From Allium sativum (lineage: Eukaryota > Streptophyta > Magnoliopsida > Asparagales > Amaryllidaceae), in the NCBI GenBank assembly GCA_030737875.1, contig CM060915.1, forward strand, positions 907,688,677 to 907,752,676: a DNA stretch of 64,000 nucleotides. The letters are read 5' to 3'. The notes below the pieces were generated by a model. It worked only from the letters and a program-made list of their open reading frames with translations, had not been told where the DNA came from and ran no database searches. Position numbers and translations under genes: made by a program. Below are positions 1 to 10,597 of this stretch, one piece after another. Position 1 is the first letter of the stretch. Every line of letters begins with the position of its first letter.

Positions 1-19
1 TGGTTGAAATCCCAATAGG

Positions 20-24
20 ATTAG
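20..24. repeat. Target-site duplication ATTAG, left
   Basis: ATTAG directly precedes the left LTR and is repeated exactly at 13552-13556 after the right LTR. This fixes both ends of element A as one integration event. Confidence 0.93.
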
Positions 25-744
25 TGTTAGATCCAAAATTGGCTCTAACACCCAAACTAATAACAATTCTGCTGAAATGAAATCAAAAACTACGAAAACA
101 CACAATTTATAGTGGTTCGGCGTTAAATAGCCTACGTCCACTTTCTTCTTTTTTGATTGATGCTTTGAATGTGAGTACAACAATGATTTTCACTCAATTC
201 TCACTTATCTCATACATTGATTCACTCAATTTTCTTCACAATGTGATTCGAAAGATGATTGTAAGCTGAATAAGTTGATGAAATTCGGGTTGCAAAAAAG
301 TTTAAGTTCTGAAAATTCCAAAAGATCCCTCCCAATGCCTATTGATGTGGTATTTATAGGTGGAAAATCCCCCTGGAGTGGGATCGGTTCGGTTCCACGT
401 GGCATCAATCCCGCCATAATCGGGTTCGGATGGAATCTGATGATGACAGCACACCAGGTTAGTGGCAAACGTGGGTAGATCGTGTGTGTAACCGTCTCGA
501 GTATTAAGGAAAACGTGGGGTGGAAGCTGCTGTGACTCTGGGATCGGATCGGATATGTTTGTGTATGGGGTTCGGATCAGCTCCATTCCTTCCGATCCGA
601 TCCGGCTTGTTTTCCTTCCCTTTCTGCTTTGTGCTGATCTGTCTCTGCCCAAGGAAACCCGATCCGATCCGATTATCTGGCAGGGTGCTCTTCATTATTT
701 GAGTCTTTAACTTTGTGTGACCTAGTTCACAAAGTAGGCTAACA
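25..744 (-). repeat. Element A 3' LTR
   Basis: This 720-bp repeat is a direct copy of 12832-13551. It starts TGTTAGATCC and ends GGCTAACA on the plus strand. Because the element is read on the minus strand, this is the 3' LTR. It contains the U5-like block at 104-145, a TATA-like octamer at 351-358, and several GGATC/GATCC pentamer runs between about 540 and 675. Confidence 0.95.
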
Positions 745-758
745 TTTTGCCCCCTCAA
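745..758 (-). promoter_or_regulatory. Element A polypurine tract
   Basis: Next to the 3' LTR the minus strand reads TTGAGGGGGCAAAA. That is the expected site for priming plus-strand DNA synthesis, and it confirms the minus orientation. Confidence 0.85.
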
Positions 759-1182
759 GGGATGCTTCTATCGAAGATGGAGCGTGCCTTGACACCGTCT
801 GTTCATTGGTCTTTGAATTTAAATCGTTAAATAGTCAACTTCGTTCGTTTACAGGGACGTGTTGCTTCATAAAACCGTGTCTCTTGCCGTCTATATGTAC
901 ACCATGACACATATAAATTAACTTCCTCATTTTTAAACAAATTTAAGAACTCTTCTTAATGTCCAGCAGTTCCTCCAGGTAAAATTTTTCTTTATTTTCC
1001 TTCGAATTTGATTTACATACCACTTAGATGTGTAAGAATCCATTCGGTTCGAATTCCGACCCGAACAGCTTCTATCTTCGGTTTTGCTTTGTATCAGATC
1101 AACGGGACAGAGCACATTAGTGGGCCTAAACTCTGGTCCGAAACGTGGTGAAAGGCTGGGAATACAAATGGCCGCGATATAT
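745..1182. other. Non-coding spacer between 3' LTR and antisense promoter
   Basis: No credible coding sequence is seen here. The stretch runs from the polypurine tract to the antisense gene's TATA box and is AT-rich in its middle. Short open frames on both strands lack family features. Confidence 0.6.
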
Positions 1183-1192
1183 CTATATAAAC
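1183..1192 (+). promoter_or_regulatory. TATA box of the antisense gene
   Basis: CTATATAAAC lies on the plus strand, about 30 bp before a pyrimidine-rich TTTC stretch at 1200-1230 suited to transcription start, and is followed by a leader with no long ORF. It points away from the 3' LTR toward the plus-strand gene at 2141, so that gene need not rely on LTR transcription. Confidence 0.6.
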
Positions 1193-1314
1193 TCGCTACC
1201 TCTTTTCTTTCTTTCTTTCGTTTCTTTTATTGCGTTCACTTTCTAGATTTTGGACCGAAACCCTAACTCTTAAAAACTCCAAAAATCCTTCTCGTTAATC
1301 TTCAAATCAAACTC

Positions 1315-2127
1315 GTAAGTAGGTTTAAAACTTTGATTATCCTTGTAATAATCGATTTCAGCTAGTATTTGTGGTCAATTTGAACGGTTTGATTATGGCT
1401 TTTGCTTGGATTCGATGCCGTAGCCTCCCCTACCCTCGCCGTCGTCGTTGGTGACTCCATTATCACCTCGAGGCGTCGGGAGATGGGATTAGGATCCATT
1501 ATTGGATATTTGGGCACATAAGTGCTCGGTCTCAATCGGGGTTTTTAGATGGAGTTGGGTTCGGTGTTGGTTGAGCGAGATGGAAAATGGAGAAGAAGAA
1601 AAAGAGAAAGAGAGGAGTTGGGATCGGTTCGGGTGGAGAAAGTTTAGAGGGAAGGCAAGGGGAAGAGGTTCCTATGACCGGATCAGGTCGGAGTAAGAAA
1701 CAAAGAGGAAGAGAGGCATGGATACTCAAGTCAATCCGGACCGTTCCGAATGCCTGCTTCCGAACCGATCCGGTTTTGCTAGCTGGTTACGAATGTTTGC
1801 TTCAGACCAAAACATAGCTCCCCCCCGATCCGATCCCAACACTTACATCCGAACCAAAGCAGTCCTACTCAATGCACAAGAATTTGTTCAACTGGCCAAA
1901 TCAATACTTGACATAACCTTCAACTTAAAGAACAGTTAGGATAGCGCCTTACGAACATAAACGAACATCAAGAACTATTCCGAACATTACTGCTTTATCG
2001 AACCTTTGCATTACGCCCTCATGTGTTTACTTTGCATCCTTTGCACACATAGCACACACTTTAATTCACACACGTACACGGGGGGATACGGGCTATCTTA
2101 CTCTAACTTATGTTATTGCTTCTTCAG
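1315..2127 (+). other. Probable 5'-UTR intron of the antisense gene
   Basis: A strong donor, CGTAAGT, occurs at 1314-1320. A pyrimidine-rich acceptor ending TTCTTCAG occurs at 2120-2127, 13 bp before the ATG at 2141. Between them is 813 bp with repeated CGGTTCGG-type motifs and no open frame continuous with the gene. Leader introns are common in plant genes. This is inferred from splice-site sequence only. Confidence 0.5.
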
Positions 2128-2888
2128 TAGTTTAGCGATCATGGCAGAGAGATATTCATCTAGGTTAGCAGAGAAGAGAGAAGCTGCAGAAACTTCCGAG
2201 AGATTCACTCTTGATGACATATCCTCTCCCTCAGACCCTGAATGGGACGATGAGGTCCCAGATTATGAAGTAGAAGCACACAACGGTGAAATACCTTCTG
2301 ATAGTGAAGTTTCTCTTGGCGATGAAGAGTAAGGAGGGATAGGAGATAATCGTGCTCCTGATGAGTTTGAATCTGCCACTATATTGGAGCTACCCAAAGA
2401 TTCTGTTGAATCAGCGATCGATGATGACATACTCGTTCGAATATGTCTAAAGCATGGAATACTAAAAGGAGATACCCTGGTGCCATCGAAAACAGATCGC
2501 CCCCACAATCCACTGGAAGAATTCATGGCAATTACCCGGTTGATGTGCCTGGTTGGGGCTATTCCACCATTTCCGCCTTTTGTCGTCGATTTTCTGAGGC
2601 AGATGCGGATTGCCCCCATGCAATTGCATCCCAACTCTTATGCTTATTTGTACACCTTGTATATAGCATACAAAGAAGTTTTAGGTATAGAGCCTACCTT
2701 TGATGACGTCTGCTTTTTTTATAACTTCAAGCATCAGACTCAAGAGACTCCTTCCTTCTCATATTTTGAGTCAGTTCCGAAAAGGAAAATTAATACTATT
2801 CTATTTAGCAGCAAGGCTGGCGATTCTAAGCTTGAATGGTTTTATATCAGACAGCAACCGGGGTGCGCCAGAAGATGGACCAAATCAA

Positions 2889-2965
2889 GTAAAGCACCGA
2901 CATTCTAGATCTCAATTTTAAATGCTCATGTCAACACATTAACTTGCTTTCTTTTTCATTCGCAG
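2889..2965 (+). other. Intron 1 of the antisense gene
   Basis: The donor GTAAAG at 2889 and acceptor TTCGCAG at 2965 bound a 77-bp AT-rich segment with two in-frame stops. Removing it joins A to TT and continues the same protein (QISDQLYFDRLHQLL) without a frameshift, in phase 1. Confidence 0.65.
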
Positions 2966-3526
2966 TTGACAACCCAAAGCAAATATCAGATCAATTATAC
3001 TTTGATCGTTTGCATCAGCTTCTCAATGGCGATCAAAAGTTCCTAACCATCGACGAAGTTCTTAAGGATGAGTAACTCCATCATCACGGGTTACTATCTA
3101 TTACCCGTAGTATAGGTCATAGGACGGGTCCATATGTGCACATACCCCCGGTAGACATTATTCCTGAGACGGGCGAGGGCTCGAAAGGTCCAACAATACC
3201 TCTTTGGAATTCGCCTTCTCCATCTTCAACTCAGGACGATGAGTTAGCCAACTAGCTGAAAACATAGAGAAAAATATACCATCCCTAACGATGCTATTTC
3301 TCCTGAGAAGTCAACATCCCCTAAAGAGCTGCCGACAGATGCTTCTCAAGGAGATGCTCCTACTACCGACGATTCCATATTTAAGGGTTTAGGAAATCTC
3401 CCCCGCCTGAAACCATCTATACTTCAGAGGACTTTGGCACAAATCCTTTAACTTTCACTTCTTCATAGGAGACTACTCCCGTGAAGGCCAAAGAGCCCGC
3501 TCATGCTAGTCTGGCTTCAGACTCGG

Positions 3527-3639
3527 GTTTGTTGGGGGGAACACCACTTAGGATGCACATAACACATTAGCACCGCACGTCACAGCACTCATGTCTTATG
3601 TGTATATTGACTCTGAATTCCACTAATATTGTTGTGCAG
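3527..3639 (+). other. Intron 2 of the antisense gene
   Basis: The donor GTTTGT at 3527 follows an open frame ending ASLASDSG. The acceptor TTGTTGTGCAG ends at 3639, and the next exon begins TMSLPYYDVRK. Splicing is in phase 1, like the other two introns. The donor is weaker than that of intron 1. Confidence 0.55.
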
Positions 3640-5113
3640 GTACAATGTCTCTCCCTTACTATGATGTCAGAAAAATGCGTGGTAGCATGTCTAGACCTCC
3701 TTCTGATATCGAGCATGATCGTCGTGAGAGACGGGGAAGAGATGACAGAAGGCCTCACGATTCTCATTGATCACACACCTCACGCTCTCGTTCCCCTGTC
3801 CGGTCAGATCCAGACAGGTATAAGGGCTACCAGATCCGTCGAGGAGAAGACACGTCGCAATCCAAAGATCGATCTTCTCCTCAAGACAAATATAGTCGGG
3901 AAAAAAGTCCACCGAAACATACCAATTCGCGAGACAAACACAAAGTTTTTGAGAAGCGATCTGGAAAAGGTGATGCAGCCATCGTCCCGGCTAAGCGAAA
4001 ACACGTTGAACTAACATACTGCAAGCCTCCACCACTGGATGTTGATTCCAAAATTAAGTTGGCATATCTGGAGAAGCAGTTCCCAAATCACTTCTTTGAG
4101 AATCTAACTTTTTTACCCGCACTTGAGCCTATTTCTTCAAAGTGCGCAGATGAGGCTAAAGCAAAGATTGACGCAGTTGAGAAGCAATACTCAGAGATGT
4201 ACAAATATTCACGCAATCTCTCCAGAATTATTCGGGATTTAATTACAGACGTTGATTCAATGAAAAAGGATACGGATTCAAATGAGAATGCCTTGAAAAA
4301 TTTGGAGAAGGACCTAGAAGACACACAGGCTCAACTCGTCATCGCTCAACGAGATGCCAACAACTTCAAATAGCAATTTGAGGAGTTACAAAAGCGTTAT
4401 CATGACTTGCTGGAATCTCATAGTCAAGAGCGTTTGGAGTTGAAGAAATAAGCAGAAAACGCTAAGTCAGACAGTGTCAAAATGCAACTGGCTTAAAATA
4501 CTCTTGAGCAAGAAAAAGCCGAGTTAGCGAGAAAAAATGCTGAACTGGAGAAACGAAATGCTGACTTGGAGTCCAAGTTAATGGAAGCCGAGAATAGGGC
4601 TGCCCTAGCTGAGGGGAATGTGGATAATCCCATTAAGTCTGCAGAAGAAACCCGTAAACAACTATCAGATGCTCAGGAAGAAGTGCACGGTTTTGGCGAA
4701 CTATTGATTGAATTCTTTGCATACATAATTCGTCGCCGAAACATCTCTTGGATTGAAGACTATCCGACTACCTTAGTTCATGTGTAGAGTCAAATCATCG
4801 AATGGGAGAAAAGAGGAACTTAAGGTAGAGTTCGTTAATGAAGATAAACTTAGGGAGAAGTATCTGAAAGATGATGAACCGGCACGCCTGGCCGAGGGGC
4901 GTCGCCTCATTGCTGCTGCTATGGAGGAGGAGAAACGCCTGGCCAAACAAAAGAATATCCCTGAAGTTGGTTCTTCTTCTGCTACCGCTGAAACAACTGA
5001 AGTTGAGGGATATGATCCCGAGAATCCGGGAATTCCTAAAGCGTCTCTTTTATCTCCTATACCCGAATCAGCGTCAGAGACGGTAGCAGCCCCAATTGAG
5101 AAATCAACAAAAG

Positions 5114-5236
5114 GTATTTCTACCTTTTCACCTCAATTTGTCAAGGCCGTCTCCACCTTTCATCACATCATTAGGCAATCGATCGAAGATCCTTTATTTT
5201 CTCCTTAGTTGATAACTGTTGCTTCTCATTCTGTAG
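5114..5236 (+). other. Intron 3 of the antisense gene
   Basis: The donor AAG/GTATTT at 5114 and acceptor CATTCTGTAG ending at 5236 define 123 bp. Its removal deletes the only in-frame stop (TAG at 5206-5208) between two long frames, and the join is exactly in frame at phase 1. Confidence 0.65.
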
Positions 5237-5926
5237 GTGCTGGACCAGCCGAGAAGATTGATGAGCCTCGGGGAGCCTCTATTAGAGAAGAATTCATGAA
5301 AAAGGCTCAGGGAGGACAGGATAAGGCTACAATCGTCGAATCCGGAGGGGGAGCTGAACTGTCTAAGGCCGACACTTCTCATGATGATGAGATGATAGAT
5401 GCCTTAAAAGACAACGGTGGTAATAAGGGGCATGAAGAAGATCCTAATGTAGCTATAATTGGGGATTCAAAAAGTGCCGATGACATTACTTTGGCTGAAA
5501 TGAAAGCCGAACAAGACAAGCGCATGCAGCTGAAAGTTGAAGACTTGAACCCCGAAAGCCTTAAGCCCCTTGCAGTGGTGGATCCTGGATCGAGCTTAGT
5601 TGTTAAGCTTTCAACTAGGTCTATTACAGAAGAGCTTGCTAAAAAATCTTCTCTTAATTCCAGTGTTCCGACTCCTGGGAAGAAATCCACCGATTTTGGT
5701 ACTTTAACTACAGAGAAGAAAAGGCCAAAGCGTCTTATGTCTGATGCTGAAAAAGATGCTAGAAATGCTCTTAAGACTGCCAAAAAATCCAAGTCTGCTC
5801 CAAAGCCCAAGTGATGATGTGCTTTGTGTTATTTTATTTTGATATTCAATTGGTCCGCAACTGTTGCAGCGAGTGCGACCCTCGCATGTTTTGCTTGATT
5901 TCCCTATACAAACTCACGTGTCTGTA

Positions 5927-5932
5927 AATAAA
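5927..5932 (+). terminator. Poly(A) signal of the antisense gene
   Basis: A canonical AATAAA lies 113 bp after the stop codon, in a T-rich 3' end. It supports a polymerase II transcript that ends inside the element. Confidence 0.6.
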
Positions 5933-6066
5933 ATAGTTTATTTCCTGCAATGTCTGATAGTTGTAAGTTTAGCACTTAAGTAAAAATGCAAATGGACAGT
6001 ATGTCATATTACAGTTATACAATAAAGTCATTGTTGAGGGGAACATGTGTATACATATATGCCCCC

Positions 6067-6109
6067 AATCAATCTTGGATAACTGAGTAAGAGTTATTCA
6101 AGATTGATT
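6067..6109. terminator. Long hairpin between convergent genes
   Basis: The arms AATCAATCTTG and CAAGATTGATT, extended inward by one G-T pair and ATAACT/AGTTAT, give an 18-bp stem with a 7-base loop. It lies between the 3' end of the plus-strand gene and the 3' end of pol, so it may mark or separate the two convergent transcripts. The role is inferred. Confidence 0.5.
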
Positions 6110-6420
6110 AAATTCAAAATCCAATTGCCCCCGATTCTCCGACGAGGCCATATTCCTTTCGTCATTGATGCCTATTCTTTCTAGCATCTTTATACTCTCC
6201 TGTCTCATAACCAGGTTAGAGTATTATTAAGGCGGTCTCTTATCGGGGTGCACCTTCACGCCTCAAAGGACGTCGTCTTCCCGCCCTCTATACTCTCTCT
6301 CGATTCATGAGAGTTAGAGTTAAGAATGTCATCTTCCCATTCTTTTGCATTTTATCATGCAAGCGGTCATTTTGTTCGCTCCTGCACATAGGTTATCTAT
6401 AATTTTCCATATTTAATTTA

Positions 6421-6600
6421 ATGTTTCGTGTTTCATGGTTATGATAGAATAGTTGTCGAAGATATAAATAATGCAGGAAAGTAAATGACACACGATATTT
6501 TTATAGTGGTTCAGCTAAGTCGTAGCCTACATCCACTTCATAATCCTTTGTTCATATAAACAGACTTTTTAAGGCAAGTCGTGCCTTTTTACACAGCTTA
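6421..6600 (-). repeat. LTR-like (U5-type) block inside element A
   Basis: The stretch GGAAAGTAAATGACAC followed by TATAGTGGTTC and CCTAC-TCCACTT has the same layout as the U5 region of the LTRs of A, B and C, in the same orientation. It nevertheless lies inside the element, between integrase and the antisense gene, without a full LTR. It may be a fossil LTR or a captured segment. Confidence 0.5.
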
Positions 6601-6628
6601 TAAAAACAAAAAGGAAGACATTTCATAT

Positions 6629-7846
6629 TTAGCTCAGATATCGTAGTAAGTGCTGAGCGTTCCAAGCTCTGGGAATCTCTTCACCGTCCACGGTCGTTAG
6701 CTTGAATGCTCCTGTATCAAGCTTTCGTTGGATGGTGTATGGCCCTTCCCATTTTGGACCCAATTGGGTCGAAGGCGGGAAGACTCGTTTCAGTACTAGG
6801 TCTCCTGGTTCAAAGGTTTTGAAGCGAACTTTCCGGTCATAATAACGTGCTACTTGATGTCGATGTCTCGAGGCACGCAAGTCTGCTTCGTCTCTTTTTT
6901 CTTCAACCATATCAAGAGACTCTAGGAGGAGTGTTCTATTTGTCATCGGGTCATAGTACGCGACTCGATGAGAAGGGACTTCCAATTCTACTGGGATTAC
7001 TGCTTCTGACCCAAAGGAAAGTGAATAGGGTGTATGGACGGTGGTCGTCTTAAAGGTTGTCCTGTAGGCCCACAAAGCTAGTGGTAACTCATCTACCCAT
7101 CTGGCTTTGGCCCGCTCTAACCGCTTCTTAAGAATAGATTTAATGACCTTGTTTATTGCTTCGACCTGGCCATTTGACTGCGGGTGAGCTACAACAGTGT
7201 ACCGTTTATTAATCTTGTACTTCTGGCAGAAGTTTCTGAATTCGATGCTGTCAAACTGTGTCCCATTATCAGTTATGATGGTCTTCGGTATCCAAAATCG
7301 ACAGATGATGTTTCTGACCACAAAAATGATCACCTTTCTTGCTGTGATCGTTGTTAAAGGTTCAGCTTCCACCCATTTCGTGAAATAGTCCACGGCGATG
7401 ATCGCGTACTTAGCTCCTCCTCTGACAATAGGTAACACTCCAATAATGTCAATCCCCCACATGGAAAACGGCCATGGTCTTACCATCGACTTGAGCTGAG
7501 TCGGAGGCGCTTTGGGAATTTTGGCAAATCTTTAACATCTGTCGCAGCGTCGTGAATAATCAGCCGCGTCTTTATTCACGGTAGGCCAGAAATATCCATA
7601 CCGTAATACTTTCTTTGCTATGGTTTGGCCCCCGGTGTGGTCCCCACACTCACCTTCATGTACTTCTTGCAGTACACGTTTAATGTCGTCGTGTGCGATA
7701 CACCGTAATAGGGGCATTGAAAACCCTTGGCGATAAAGGACGTCGTCCTGTAAAACGTATCTTGCAGCCTTGCATCTTACAGCTCGTCTTTCGCTCTTTT
7801 TCAATGGGAGGGTTCCATTCTTGAGAAAATTCTTGATCGATGTCAT
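6629..7846 (-). pseudogene. Element A integrase
   Basis: Integrase inserts the element's cDNA into nuclear DNA. The N-terminal zinc-binding region (about 7530-7660) has the histidines of HEGECGDH and the cysteines of RRCDRC, giving an HHCC pattern. The core keeps the acidic triad: D in WGIDIIG, D in TDNGTQF and E in NGQVEAINK. The C-terminal part has the GPKWEGPY and PRAWNAQHL motifs typical of Tat integrases, and there is no chromodomain. One TAA stop (7532-7534) separates the zinc finger from the core, probably from a CAA codon. The core frame of 285 residues is otherwise clean to its stop at 6629. Confidence 0.9.
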
Positions 7847-8426
7847 CCATGATTCTCTCTGGGTCGACTTCCAAGGCTAGTTCCGCTTCCATCAGGTCGA
7901 AACTCGGTGATTCCAAAACCTCTATCGGAACCATTTCAGTTTCTTTGGGATTGTCAGAACTTGCTAGCTTTGCCAGTCGATCTTCTTTCTGATTTTCCGT
8001 TCTTGGAATGTGCGTTATGCTGTAATGCTCCAAACTTCCCAATAACTCCTTTACCTTTTTGAGATAAGTAACGAGTCGAGGTCCTTTAGCAATAAATTTC
8101 TCCCGAACCTGACATACAACTATCTTGGAGTCGCAATATATATCCATTGTCTTCACTCCCAATTCTTTGGTGAGTTTCAGCCCGACAATCAGGGCTTCAT
8201 ACTCGGAATCGTTATTAGTAGCAGCAAACTCTAATCGTAATGCATAGTAAATAGATTGTCCTTTAGGAGTTATTAAAACAACTCTGGCGTCGGACCTTCG
8301 ATCATTTTTGGCTTCGTCCGTATATAGCTTCCACAAACTAAGCTCTAACTCTTGGTCCAAAGTAACTACCTGGTCACCCACCGTTTCCTCTTCGGGAATT
8401 GTGAATTCAGCTATGAAGTTAGCCAA
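7847..8426 (-). pseudogene. Element A second (archaeal-type) RNase H
   Basis: This domain lies between the first RNase H and integrase, an arrangement diagnostic of Tat elements. The frame contains WKLYTDEAK, then NNDSEYEALIVGL, then MDIYCDSKIVV. These supply the D, E and D expected of an RNase H active site, although the usual DGSS motif reads DEAK here. The frame is shifted against RT upstream (around 8411-8430) and again against integrase downstream (around 7840), so two small indels flank it. Confidence 0.85.
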
Positions 8427-9961
8427 TGCCTGCCCCTTATTGATCTTCGTGGCTGAAAATTCAAATCAAATTGACTCAGCTTGATGTTCCATTTAAGTAA
8501 CCGCCCCGATGCTTCGGGTTTTTGCAACACTTGTCTTAAAGGTTGATCGGTATATACAACTATTGGGGGAGCCTGAAAGTAATGACGAAGCTTGCGGGAA
8601 GCAATCAGGAGGCTATAAGCAAGCTTTTCTATCTTCGGATAATTACGTTCTGCAGTAGCTAGCTTTTTGCTCATGTAGTATACAGGCCTCTGGACTTTAT
8701 CATCTTCACGTACTAATGTCGTACTGACGGCGTGAGATGATACTGCAAGGCAGACAAACAAATCCTCATGTTCTACGGGTTTTGATAATATTGGAGGCTT
8801 TTCTAATAAGTCTAATAGATTATGGAACGCCTCCACACAATCGGGGGTCCACACAAAATTTCGCTTTCCTCGTTTTATTAGATCGAAGAAAGGTACACAC
8901 CTATCTGTAGCTTTGGAGATAAACCTGCTCAATGCAGCAACTTTTCCGGCCAAGCTTTGAACATCTTTGATCTTTCGTGGTTCTTCAATATCCCTTATTG
9001 CTGCTATTTGGCTAGGATTTATCTCAATTCCTCGAGAACTCACGATAAACCCAAGGAACTTTCCAGATGCGACCCCAAACGAGCATTTTAGGGGGTTTAA
9101 CTTCATTCCATACCTTCAAAGAATATCAAACATTTCAGCTAAGTCCCTTGTATGGTCGTAAGATTGTTTAGACTTCACAAGCATGTCATCCACGTAAACC
9201 TCCATGGTTTTCCCGATTTGATTATAGAACATGCGGTTGACCAAGCGCTGGTACGTGGCTCCTGCATTCTTTAACCCAAATGGCATTACCACATAACAAT
9301 ATAACCCCAAGTTTGTGATGAAACTTGTACGCTCCTGATCTGGTATATGCATGGGAATTTGATTGTACCCAGAATAGGCATCCACAAAGGATAAAAGCTC
9401 GTGCCCAGCCGTTGAATCTACTAGCTGATCTATTCTGGGGAGAGGAAAGCTATCCTTCGGGCAGGCCTTGTTCAAATCAGAAAAGTCAATACATGTACGC
9501 CACTTCCCGTTAGACTTTTTGACCAGGACAGGATTCGATATCTAGTCAGGATATTTCGAATCCTTAATGAATCCATTATCTTTTAATTTCTCTACCTCTT
9601 CTTTCAAAGATGTTGACCGCTCTGGGCCTAACATCCGTCTTTTCTGTTTGACCGGTGCGTGCTTTGGATTAATACATAAAGAGTGGCTCATAATGGCAGG
9701 CAAAATCCCACACATGTCAGCGTGAGTCCAGGCAAACGCATCCAGATTTGCCCTTAAAAAATCAGCCAACTCTTTCGCTCGAACTGGATCTAGTTGCGAG
9801 CTGATCTTTAGTACTTTTGTCGAATCTGTCTCATCAATAGGTATATCTACTATTATCTCGTTGGGAGTCGCCTTCCTATCCTCGGGTTCTTTATCCTCTC
9901 TGGGATCCATATCCTCGAGCACATCTGAATGCGACTCTCTTGGGGCTGGACTCCTTAATTG
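8411..9961 (-). pseudogene. Element A reverse transcriptase and first RNase H
   Basis: This part copies the genomic RNA into DNA. RT motifs seen are PVKQKRRMLG, FPLPRIDQLVDS, FVDAYSGYNQI, MPFGLKNAGATYQRL and the catalytic VYVDDMLVKS. The thumb and connection follow (MKLNPLKCSFGV, FLGFIVSSRGIE). The first RNase H (about 8440-8790) keeps PVYYMSKKL and YPKIEKLAY, but its first acidic motif is replaced by LAVSSHAV, so it is probably inactive, as known in Tat elements. In-frame stops at 9542-9544 (TAG, where relatives have Trp) and 9116-9118 (TGA) break it. Confidence 0.9.
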
Positions 9962-10597
9962 CTATGCTGAGTTCTCCTTCGGAGGGGTAGAATCGTCCTT
10001 AGTTTCTATATTCAACCCCTTCATTAGCATCTTCAACTCCGTCATGTAACAAGCTCATCCCGTAGCTTGGTCATCTCTCATCACCCCAATTCCTGCGTCA
10101 GTCGGGAATTTAAGCAGCAAGCACCAAGGTGCAATACATGCCCTAAACTCGGCAAGGGCCGGTCGGCCTAGGAAGGCATTGTAGGGCGACTCTACATCCA
10201 AAACTACAAATGGCAGGATCCTCACTCTCTGGCGATCTCCCTTCCCCAATGTCACTGGTAATTCTACGTAGCCCATCGGAGCCGTCGTCGCCCCGTTGAA
10301 GCCGCGTATTCATCCTTCACAGGGCTTTAGATCTTTTGCTTCAAGTCTCATTTGTTCGAAAGCTTTCTTGAAGAGGATATTGACCGAGCTCCCGTTGTCC
10401 ACTAACACTTTATGGACCAAAGCAGGGCCGATTGTCGTGGTAATTATCAGTGGATCTTCAGTTGGGGACTGAACTCCGGAATCATCTCTACTGCGGAATA
10501 TGACGTCGTCTGACATCGTCTTTTGTTGTTTTACTGGAGTAATGTCTTCGAGGTTACTGCATTCTCCTACTTCAAAATGTTCGGCAGCGTTGACGTA
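9962..10597 (-). pseudogene. Element A aspartic protease
   Basis: The protease would cut the Gag-Pol polyprotein. The active-site region reads VLVDNGSSVNILF, with Asp and the G-S-S of the Tat variant of the retropepsin motif. The second half includes VVLDVESPYNAFLGRPAL. It is in the same frame as gag before it and RT after it. TGA codons at 10310-10312 and 10055-10057 and TAG at 9962-9964 interrupt it, all explicable by single C-to-T changes. Confidence 0.85.

Larger units (their letters stand above)
2141..5814 (+). pseudogene. Antisense extra gene of Tat element (plant gypsy-type transposon-protein family), four exons
   Basis: This plus-strand gene lies opposite gag-pol. The start chosen is the ATG at 2141 (MAERYSS), which follows a good acceptor. 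Exon 1 encodes an acidic N-terminus, then a segment (about 2520-2850) with PPFPPFVVDFLR, QLHPNSYAYL and LGIEPTFDDV, resembling the plant 'putative gypsy type transposon' domain (PF04195-like, from memory). Exon 3 holds an Arg/Ser/Asp-rich stretch (3645-3830) and a long coiled coil (about 4050-4690). The C-terminal part is acidic and ends in a lysine-rich tail like a nuclear localisation signal. Exons would be 2141-2888, 2966-3526, 3640-5113 and 5237-5814, all joined in phase 1. In-frame stops at 2330 and 3073, others in exons 2 and 3, and frameshifts near 3260 and 4815 show decay. The function is unknown, and the gene is neither gag, pol nor env. Confidence 0.75.
5933..6628. other. Intergenic region between pol and the antisense gene
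   Basis: No coding sequence is supported. It holds the 18-bp-stem hairpin, a pyrimidine-rich segment at 6120-6360 and the LTR-like block. Confidence 0.6.
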
